In this document: piece after piece, positions 55,710 through 64,000 of the stretch
Position numbering within the stretch: position 1 is the stretch's first letter
Layout of the letters: each line of letters starts with the position of its first letter
From: Helianthus annuus
Lineage: Eukaryota > Streptophyta > Magnoliopsida > Asterales > Asteraceae
NCBI RefSeq assembly: GCF_002127325.2
Contig: NC_035437.2
Coordinates: 156,337,880 to 156,401,879, forward strand
Direction of reading: 5' to 3'
Length of the DNA stretch: 64,000 nt
Notes under the pieces: model-generated
The model's database searches: none
What the model saw: the letters and a program-made list of their open reading frames with translations, nothing else
Told to the model about the DNA's origin: nothing
Program-made: the position numbers and the translations under genes

Positions 55710-57317
55710 GGGGAGATAGATAGTTGTACATAGTTTATTTTCAGAAAAATACAAAAACAGTAAAAAATGCAAAAATCCAAAAACATGATAAAATTGAAAA
55801 AGAGCTTGTGTATATAGGGAAAATGATTGTACATCGGCTAGACAATTACAGTATGCTAAAGATTTGGAAAGATAAAATGAGTTAAACAGTCTCACTAACG
55901 ATGTGTCAATAGGTTTTTGCACATTTAGTAAATTTATTCGGGATATAAACCTAAAATTTCAAACTTGTGAAATTCGTGGGGAACACTACTTGGATATATA
56001 GGTAACCCCTGAAATCTCGTTTGAAAGGTCTCGTATTCTGATATACTAGGCGTTTATACTCTATGATGTCTGGGGTATTATTCCGGGACTTCTGCTGAAC
56101 GGTAGTTCTGACCTAGTCCTTGGCTAATACTTTATCCAAAATGCTTGAAATATAGCATAAAGCCCTCAGTTGATTAGACAATAAAATTGATAATCATCTG
56201 TTGTAGCTGAAAAGATCCTCTAAAGGGGACATACTGCAAAGTCGAAACTGATATCTCTCTGCTGAACGGAAGTTCTGACCTGAGATCCCTCAGTTCTCGC
56301 ATTTAATCCCTAATTTATGTACAGACATCATTGTAGTATTCTTGCCTGTAAGACTGAATATTGGGATTCTGGATACGGGAGTATATTCAAGAGGTGGGAC
56401 ACATGAATTGATCTAAGTTCTTAAAACACTTAAACGGTATCCTGAATAGATTGAAGTTTGTGTGAGAATTTAAGATGGATCAGTATATCGACAATCGAGG
56501 TAAATTGTTTAAATCTGTGTATGTAATGTAGCTTAACGGTACTTGTAATCTGTCTGAAAAGCTGATATGATTCCCTGACACGCTCGCCAAAAATAAAACT
56601 TGTAAATAGTTTACTTTCTGCAATTTTAAGTTTTCTGTATTTCATTTCTTAGTTTAAATCACCTTAAAATCCAAAAAGATTTTACATTTCTGCTTTATTT
56701 TAGACAAACCAAAGTGGAAAGTTGATTGTCGAATTCTAGAAAGATGAATCAGATGCAGGAGATTCTGAGCTGAAGAATGAGGAGAGCTTATATTGTTGGA
56801 AGTTTGATTGTTTTTTTCAAAGTCACAAACAAGTTCATTAAGTTGATACTTGTTATTTTCAGAAAAAGTTGAAAATGATTTTACTAAATCAGTTTGATTC
56901 GTCAAAAGATCAACCAGGGTCATTAAATTGAACTTGGTAGATTAGTCAGGTGTTCAGGGTCATTAACTTGAACTTGAAAACTTGAGTGGATTTCTTAGAG
57001 CTGATTGAATTTGTTTTTATTGTTTAGAAAAGATAGATTGTAATGTTATTGGTTGAGTAACAGGTTTGGAGACTTCATTATTCCCACAGAGGCAAATTGT
57101 CAAAGCTTGAACCAGATATCTTAGATTCCAGCATACTGAGAGGGGGAGTCTGTGAAAGGGGGAGTCTGGATCAACAGCTAATGGGAAGCTTGAAGTTAGA
57201 GCTAGGAGACAATCCTCGAACTTGTGAAGAATGCTTACGAAGAGAAGACAGAGTTGGTGAAAAGATCAAGACCGAAGACTACGGATCTGAAGACTGATAA
57301 AGACTACGTCAACATCC
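55710..57317 (+). other. copia-2 3' noncoding region
   Basis: No ORF. 55770-56640 is conserved with copia-1 4690-5600. GGGGGAG tracts at 55708, 57141 and 57158 repeat the polypurine tract. A phrase CAGGGTCATTAAVTTGAACTTG occurs twice (about 56915 and 56950). Confidence 0.75.
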
Positions 57318-57328
57318 AAGGGGGAGTC
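57318..57328 (+). other. polypurine tract of copia-2
   Basis: AAGGGGGAGTC directly before the 3' LTR. Confidence 0.85.
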
Positions 57329-57756
57329 TGTTGATGCATAGGATGTCTGTTGACTACGTCTACAAGAAGTTCTAAGTCAAGATTGGTCAACAGGGGTTTA
57401 AACTGTCAAATTTAGAAAGTTATGATGTAGGTCCGCTTTTAAGGTCATTAGTATAGAGGTTCGCTTTTAAGGTTTAATGTGGTCCGCTTTTGTGTCATAG
57501 TGAAACAGGTCCGCTAATATGACCTGTCATATTAGCGAACCATCATGCCTATATATAGGGTTGTTGTATCAGCGGATCTGGTAGGTGTATGTGTGTGCTT
57601 AGGAGCCGAAACTCTGTCAAAATTCATTCAGAAAGTTAATAAAAGCAGTGGAATTGAAAGGACAAGCTGTTGTAACATCATATGTACTGATTCCGCCTTT
57701 ATATGTGATGATGAGCTACCTTGACTGACGTTTTAGGGTCAAACAACGGTCCAACA
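57329..57756 (+). repeat. 3' LTR of copia-2
   Basis: 428 bp, differs from the 5' LTR by about two substitutions and one base of length, followed by CTTAT. Hairpin 57508-57541 and TATATATA 57550-57557. Confidence 0.95.
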
Positions 57757-58128
57757 CTTATCTTTGTCAAAACAACTAAGTGCCGACTCCCAACCTAGAG
57801 CCCGGAACTTGTCAAACACCCCGAACTGACCAAACTCAACTTCCCGGACTTCCCTCTCACATATAAAGGCCGCTGCCTTATTCTTAAACTTATTCATACG
57901 GTCATGATATAACGTTGGCTGCCAATGCTCTGGCTGTTCATCCAAAGGACCCGAGTCCCATTTCGGCCTTTCAGCCGGGTCCAACTCCATTTCTTCCTCA
58001 CTTTCACTTTCACTTTCATCAATTCGACCCATGTATTGTCTCTTCTGTGGTTGTTGTTCCGGCTGTTTGCCCTTTCCCTTTGATGAAGAAGACGAACTAG
58101 ATCCCGCTTTCTCTTTCGTCTTTACCAT
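57757..58128 (-). pseudogene. extra ORF after pol, N-terminal part
   Basis: Minus-strand ATG at 58128 (MVKTKEKAG). A Ser/Lys/Gln-rich start, an acidic run (ESESESEEEMELDP), then the beginning of the putative plant transposon domain (FDKFRALGWESALSC). Cut by copia-2 at 57757; the frame continues at 47461. Lys-rich start may act as a nuclear signal (speculative). Confidence 0.65.
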
Positions 58129-58790
58129 TTTCCTACACACATAAAGCAAACAACACAACCAATGCAAACCTTAGTCTTTTCTCCCCACAAACATCCCCAC
58201 ACTTGCTTGTTACCATGGTTGTAGATGTTAGTGAACCATAGATTTATCAAAAAAATTTCAAAAATCGGGCATGGTGTCTCTACAATGTAGAGCTTCCCAA
58301 AAGTTCACTACTTTAATCACAAATCCCACATCTACAACCATAACCATGTTCAAATAACCAATTTCATGACCATATCTAAGAACAAGCAAGTGGGTATGGG
58401 CAAATAACCTAAATAACCTTACTTTTCACAATGTAGCATCAAAATATAACAAATAAGCTTTCATACCTTGGTTTGGAGATGCTAACACACTTGTGAAACA
58501 AAAGCTTTAAAAACCCCTAAAATTTTCGGACTAGGGCTTGGAATCTGAGCCCAAAAACTTCGTTTTTTCACCAATATCTTCTCAAAATCAGAAAGTGCGT
58601 GAAAAATTAGCCAAGATAGACTCCGATTTCACTTGATTTGGTTGAAAATTGAAGAAGTTATGAGTGATTGAAGGTGGAAAAAGCTATGGAGGTCTTGTGG
58701 GGTTAGAGAAAGAGATGGTTGAAAGAGATGGATAAGAAAGGTGAAGAAAGAATGAATGGTTGGGGTTAATTTTCGGAATTCATGTTTGTG

Positions 58791-58838
<48 letters not shown>

Positions 58839-59310
58839 TTTTTTATATATATATACGGAACCCGGAACGACCCGTCTGACTTCCAGGTCTACCATAAATT
58901 ACGGTATCACCGTAACTTATGGTAGAACCTGGAGCAATATCCTTACCGTAACTCAGTAGCCAATTGCCGTAAAGCCCAACATTTTTTTATGGCCACCGTA
59001 AGTTACGGTGCCACCGTAAATTACGGTGGCACCTGGGCGTATCTGATTCGCTGCAAATGCAATTTTAAGGTATAATTTTTTATATTTTTTTCATTTTTTC
59101 AATTTTTTTGTGTTTTTTAAATTTTTCAGAAACATCTAAAAATCACCCTACCCCCTCGAAAGTACCGTGTTGTCCTCAACACAATGTTAGAGTAATTCGT
59201 GACCCGAATATCCCCACACTTGTTTCAAACACGGATTTCAAAGAAATACGGTAATTGTGCAAACTATACAAAACAAAATGCTACTATTTACACTACCAAA
59301 CCTGGGCCTC
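58129..59310 (-). other. spacer between pol and extra ORF of Athila-like element
   Basis: Noncoding. Holds an (ATT)n microsatellite (58791-58838), the palindrome module, and a purine tract near 58190 and 59211 on the element strand. Confidence 0.7.
58889..59032. repeat. palindrome module, internal copy
   Basis: CTACCATAAATTACGGT pairs with ACCGTAACTTATGGTAG; 75 bp further, CCACCGTAARTTACGGTG units occur twice. Layout equals the LTR module at 44463-44600. Confidence 0.85.
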
Positions 59311-61009
59311 TCATTGTTGTTCCTCATCGACCGGGCATAAGATGTAGCCCACTTTGTCAAGCTCCAAGTTGTTTATGTCGTTCCCCTCCAAGTACGGTTT
59401 CAACCGGTGACCGTTCACCGTTTGTTGTTTTAGCGTTTGCTCGTCTTGAATGTCAACGTCGCCAAACCTTCCAACTCGCCAAACGACATACGGGCCCATC
59501 CATTTGCTTTTAAGCTTACCCGCGAACATCTTGAGTCTTGAATTATATAACCAAACCTTTTGACCCACTTCTAAGGTTTTCTTCCTCAACTTCGCATCGT
59601 GTACTTTCTTGAGCTTGTCTTTATAAGCCGATGCACATTCATAAGCCTCATCTCTAAGCTCCTCAATTTCACACAATTGTAGCTTCCTTATCTTCCCCGC
59701 TTCGTTGTAATCCGCATTAACCGTAGTGATCGCCCAATAAGCCCGATGCGCTAACTCCATTGGCAAGTGACAACCCTTTCCATACACCATCCGGTAAGGT
59801 GTTGTGCCAATCGGAGTTTTGAAGGCCGTTCGGTATGCCCACAACGCATCATCCAATTTACTCGACCAATCATTCCTATCCGTTCTTACCGTCTTCATGA
59901 GAATTTCCTTGATTTGATGATTGGACACTTCGACTTGTCCACTCGTTTGCGGATGGTAGGGTGTGGCGATCCGGTGATTCACACTATACCTCTTCAACAA
60001 TTTACTGAAATTAAAGTTTTTGAAGTGCGAACCACCATCACTTATGATAACTCTCGGAATGCCAAAACGAGCAAAAATGTTGGATTGAACGAATTTACAA
60101 ACAACCGAGTGGTCATTTGTTCTTGTTGCAATGGCTTCAATCCATTTAGAGACATAATCTACCGCCACCAAAATGTATAGAAAACCGTTCGAATTCGGAA
60201 AGGGGCCCATAAAGTCAATGCCCCAAACATCAAATATCTCTACAACCAAGATTGGTTGTAATGGCATTTCATCCCTTTTCAATATGCTTCCCATCTTTTG
60301 GCAATTGATACAATTTCTCGCGAACTCACATCCATCCTTGAAAATGGTGGGCCAATAAAACCCACATAAGAGAACCCGGTAGCCCGTTTTGTGCCCGCTA
60401 AAGTGACCCCCACATGCGGATGAATGAGCATGGGTCAAATTTTCCAATACTTCCGTTTCGGGCATACACCTCCTAATGACTTGATCCGGCCCAATCTTGA
60501 AGAGATCCGGTTCATCCCAAATATATTGCTTCACTTGGACCATGAATTGTTGTCTTCGCTTTTTGGTCCAATGACTTGGGATGGCACCCGTGGCCAAATA
60601 ATTCACGTAATGAGCGTACCACGGTGCAACAAAGGTGGACACGGCTAGGAGTTGCTCATCGGGAAAACTTTCGTTTATTTCACTAACATCGTCAATCCCT
60701 TCAACCGGAATCCGAGACAAGTGATCCGCCACTACATTTTCACTTCCCTTTTTGTCTCGGATTTCTAAATCAAATTCCTGCAACAGCAATACCCACCGAA
60801 TCAACCGAGGCTTCGCATCCTTTTTCTCCATCAAATACCAGACAGCACTATGATCCGAGTATACCACAACTTTGCTCCCCCAAATGTACGAACGAAACTT
60901 ATCCAAAGCATACACCACCGCTAATAATTCTTTCTTGGTTGTGGTGTAATTAAGTTGTGCTTCAGATAAAGTCTTTCTCGCATAATAGATAACCACCGGT
61001 TTCTTGTCA
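59311..61009 (-). pseudogene. pol: Athila-like RNase H and integrase
   Basis: RNase H motifs [15 protein letters not shown] and [12 protein letters not shown] come first, then [15 protein letters not shown] and VADHLSRI. Integrase zinc region ([22 protein letters not shown]), core [19 protein letters not shown] and [12 protein letters not shown] give the D, D and E residues. The C-terminus with [19 protein letters not shown] and GPYVV ends at 59311. One open frame of about 560 codons; the N-terminal edge is a frameshift near 61010. Confidence 0.88.
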
Positions 61010-61378
61010 ACCGTTGACCCAAAACTGCACTAATAGTTGTGTCGCTTGCGCCACACATGATCTCGAATGGCTTCGACCAATCCGGCGGTTGCAAAATGGG
61101 AGCTTTGACCAAATGTTCCTTCAAAACAGTGAAAGCTTGCATACACTCATTAGTAAACTCAAATGGGACATCTTTTAATAACAAGTTGCACAAAGGTTTG
61201 GTAATGACACTAAAACCTTTTATGAAACGTCTATAAAAACCAGCGTGCCCCAAAAATGACCGTACACCCTTAACATTTTTCGGAGGTGGCAAAGATGCTA
61301 TTACCCGTATTTTTTCCTTATCCACCTCCATCCCCCTTTTTGAAATTACATGACCCAACACAATGCCCTCTTTGCACC
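60921..61378 (-). pseudogene. pol: Athila-like RT thumb and connection
   Basis: LGHVISKRGMEVDKEKI and VRSFLGHAGFYRRFIKGFS mark the end of gypsy RT, followed by ILQPPDWSKPFEIM and the RNase H start [12 protein letters not shown]. Frames shift at both edges (near 61370 and 61010). Confidence 0.8.
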
Positions 61379-61782
61379 ATGAAATGACTTTTATCCCAAC
61401 TTAGCACTAAATTTTTCTCAACGCATATTTTTAAAACTTTTTGTAATTCGTTGAGACAAGATTCAAAACTAGTGCCAAAGATTGAAAAGTCATCCATACA
61501 CACTTTAAGCGACTCTCCAACCATGTCCGAGAAGATACTCATCATACATCGTTGGAAAGTAGCCGGAGCATTACACAAGCCAAAGGGCATTCGCCGAAAG
61601 GCGAAAGTGCCATATGGACAAGTGAAAGTGGTCTTGTGTTGGTCATCCGGGTGTATTGCGATTTGATTGTAACCCGAATACCCGTCCAAAAAGCAGTAAT
61701 AGTTTTGACCCGACATTTTTTCAATAATTTGGTCAATAAAAGGTAGCGGGAAATGGTCCTTAGAAGTGGCGGCATTCAATTT
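61318..61782 (-). pseudogene. pol: Athila-like RT palm
   Basis: KDHFPLPFIDQI, FLDGYSGYNQIAI and FGLCNAPATFQRCM are standard gypsy RT blocks. The catalytic motif reads VCMDDFSIF, with Cys where many RTs have Tyr. It follows in-frame after a TGA at 61783-61785 and ends in a frameshift near 61370. Confidence 0.85.
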
Positions 61783-63597
61783 TCAGTAGTCAATACATAC
61801 ACACCACCTGGTAACCGGTCGGGTGGCAATTTGTTCACCGTTTTCGTCCTTCACTACTTGAATGCCGGCCTTCTTAGGCACAACTTGGGTGGGACTCACC
61901 CAAGCACTATCCGAAATCGGATAGATAATTCCCGCATCCAACCATTTAATTACCTCCTTTTTAACTACCTCCCATAGGTTCGGATTCAATCGCCTTTGAG
62001 CTTCTCGTGTCGGCTTTGCATCTTCGGTGGTTATGATCTTGTGCATGAAGATTGATGGACTAATTCCTTTAAGATCGGCAGTCGTCCATCCGATAGCTCC
62101 CTTGTTGTCTTTTAAAACCTCCAATAAGGCTTGCTCTTGTGCCAACTCCAAATTAGAGGCAATAATGACCGGAGAAGTGTCATTATCCCCTAAAAACACA
62201 TATTTCAAGTGGCTCGGCAAGTCTTTGAGCTCCAACCTTGGCGGCTCTTCCAATGATGGTTTAGTCCCCGAGTTTATTTCCGCCGGCAAATTTTCAAATT
62301 GGTGAGTCCATGGCGGCCGACCTTCCCTCAAGGCCATAACATCTTGCTTCTCTTCTTCAACCCGGAGTGCATAAGCATGTACCTGTTCAGAAAAATCACA
62401 CAAACAAACTTCCATACCATCCTCATCATACTCATGCGGGTTGCATCCTTCAACTATATCTGCCATGAAACACTCATCAACACCATTAGCATTAGAATTG
62501 TTAGTGAAAACATTCAAACGCATTTTTCGATTTCCAAAAGTCATATCAACTGTACCAAATCTACAATCAATGACAGCATGTGCGGTGCTTAAAAATGGCC
62601 GACCCAAAATTACATTTTGTTGTTGTTTTGGGTCCGCAGATGAGTAGTCTAAAACTAGAAAGTCAACCGGGTAATAAAACTCATCAATTTTAACAATTAC
62701 ATTTTGGACCATCCCTCGGGGTAACTTATGAGACAAATTGGCCAAAACAACCGTTGTCTCTACCCTTGCTAACGGACCAAAATCATATTTGTCATATAAA
62801 CCCCCCGGTAAAATGCTAACCCCGGCTCCAAGATCTAGCAACGCCTTTGCCATTTGAAAATTACCCACTTGAATGTTAATTAGTGGCGTGCCCGGATATT
62901 GGAGCCTAGGAGGAAGCTCCCCATTCAAAACCGCACTCACTTGCCCGGTTAAGTCCACCCGCTTAGGCACTTTCTTCTTGTTTTGCCTTTTTTGTGTACA
63001 TAACTCTTTTAAAAATTTTGCATAGGCGGGTACTTGTTTTATTGCATCAAGGAGTGAAAGATTTATTTTCACTTGTTTAAACATGTCCCACATTTCTTCT
63101 TTTCGGGGACCTCTCGATGCAATAAAGTTTTTCTTTCCCGGGTCAAGTAACGCCGATGGAAACGGGACTTGACTCGGTTCACCCTCAACTTTTTCATTTC
63201 TTTCATTTTCACCCAAACCCGGTTTGTTAACATTTGATTCTTTTGGTTTTACCGGTGAAACTTCATCATCACTTTCAATACCCGTGATATCCTCAACCAC
63301 CCCCTCAACCAATTCGGGTGACAAATTGGCTTTAAATTCTTTTCCACTTCTCAAGACACTAACATGATTAATATTAACATTACCTCGTGACGAACCATGT
63401 GAAGGATTTACCTTGGTGTCGCTAGGAAGTTGACCTTTTCCCTTCTTCAATTCCGCCACATCGGTTGCCAATTGACCCATTTGGGTTGTTAGTGATTGGA
63501 TGGTCTTGTCACGCACTTCATCTTTTTGCATTCGGACTTCGTCAAGTTGGTTTCTCTTTTGCATTTCCGCTTGCATACTCTTCAACATATCCATCAT
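61783..63597 (-). pseudogene. pol: Athila-like gag end, protease and RT start
   Basis: The frame is open upstream to about 63790; the ATG at 63597 is internal. First a helical Gln/Lys-rich region, then SVLRSGKEF, a linker, and PVP-type spacer. The protease motif ALLDLGAGVSILPG is near 62825, with Leu where Thr or Ser is usual. RT begins with KWLDAGIIYPISDSAWVSP and RWCVCIDY, then TGA (61783-61785) in place of a probable CGA. Confidence 0.85.
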
Positions 63598-64000
63598 TTC
63601 ATTTCCACCCGACGACCCCCCTTGTTCTTGACCCGTTTGGTACTGCCTTTGATAGCCTTGATTGTTTCCACCTCTATACCCACTTTGATTGTTATAAGGT
63701 TGACGCGAACCAAAGTTACCTTGGCTACCTTGAAAATTCGGGTTAGATTGATTTGAGGGGTTCCCGTACCGAAAATTTGGGTGTTCCTCAACCCGGGGTG
63801 GTAAGTATTAGAATTCATGTTGTTATAATTTCTACCACCCCCTCCTTGACCTTGAACGGCATGAACTTCTTCATATTGCCCTTCCACCATTCCTTGGCAA
63901 TTTTCAGCCGCATGACCTATTTCATTACACAATGCACAAACATCATAAATTTGGTTAGTGGTTTGAACATTACCGTCATCTATTGCGTGCACCTGAGGTC
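63594..64000 (-). pseudogene. gag: Athila-like gag with zinc knuckle, runs off window
   Basis: VCALCNEIGHAAENC gives a CCHC knuckle near 63890-63945. Gly/Asn-rich sequence follows. A one-base shift near 63790 leads to the frame of the next part, so codons after that point (to 63594) are out of frame. The start of gag lies beyond the right edge. Confidence 0.8.

Larger units (their letters stand above)
47462..57756 (+). mobile_element. Ty1/copia element copia-2, complete
   Basis: 10295 bp flanked by the duplication CTTAT (47457-47461 and 57757-57761). LTRs of 427 and 428 bp differ at about three positions by eye. Order gag, protease, integrase, RT, RNase H is Ty1/copia. Broken by frameshifts near 48560, 52550, 54820 and 55092 and a TGA at 52934. 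Large two-knuckle gag and 1.6-kb 3' noncoding region suggest the SIRE/Maximus lineage. Inserted in the extra ORF of the Athila-like element. Confidence 0.95.
43637..64000 (-). mobile_element. Athila-like Ty3/gypsy element, 5' end outside window
   Basis: Read on the minus strand: gag zinc knuckle, protease, RT, RNase H, integrase, a further ORF, noncoding tail and LTR. Order identifies Ty3/gypsy; the extra ORF after pol and the pol style point to the Athila group. Interrupted by copia-2 (47462-57756). The element without copia-2 covers about 10 kb inside the window. One CGA-to-TGA type stop and several one-base frameshifts make it defective. Confidence 0.85.

Overview
The window looks like intergenic DNA from a flowering-plant nuclear genome, probably a eudicot with a large repeat-rich genome. 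The style of the Ty1/copia and Ty3/gypsy gag and pol proteins suggests Asteraceae, but that is inference and cannot be proved from the window. I found no intact host gene. Essentially every recognisable coding stretch belongs to a transposable element, and nearly all are broken by stops or frameshifts. The one sequence of recognisable non-transposon origin is a roughly 210-bp piece of plastid rpoC1 (42.57-42.78 kb).

Layout. 1-6689: right part of a gag-only Ty1/copia element (copia-1) that sits inside the pol gene of a Ty3/gypsy chromovirus. Only the pol tail and a 3.4-kb LTR of that host survive (6690-10412). 10413-25400: a repeat family (R1 and R2 copies) into which a complete 8.4-kb gypsy element (10760-19163, target duplication AACAC) was inserted. 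That element has lost its reverse transcriptase and carries a solo LTR inside its integrase. A PIF/Harbinger element (20350-21403), a second Harbinger ORF1 remnant, two perfect hairpins and a Helitron end follow. 25907-26239: hAT-type MITE with an 8-bp duplication. 26436-32948: seven foldback elements strung together by (TA)n microsatellites. 33252-36437: Helitron end, a Mutator-type foldback element (9-bp duplication), a SINE (15-bp duplication) and a hAT MITE inserted in another hAT end. 36530-40963: two small LTR elements in tandem that share one outer target duplication (GTTAT). 41100-42384: second Mutator-type element. Then the rpoC1 piece and a LINE fragment.

From 43637 to the right edge lies a minus-strand Athila-like gypsy element (LTR, extra ORF after pol, pol, gag; its 5' end is outside the window). 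Its extra ORF is cut in two by a complete 10.3-kb Ty1/copia element (copia-2, 47462-57756, target duplication CTTAT, LTRs about 99% identical by eye).

The elements form a nested record: a host repeat, then gypsy elements inside it, then copia elements and solo LTRs inside those. Several copies cannot move alone (copia-1 lacks pol, the tandem LTR pair lacks most of gag and pol, the gypsy element lacks RT), so they would need proteins from related intact copies. The points most worth a second look are the tandem LTR pair with its polypurine-tract-bearing 360-bp repeat, the TA-microsatellite foldback cluster, a conserved 3' noncoding block shared by copia-1 and copia-2, and a duplicated palindrome module in the Athila-like element.
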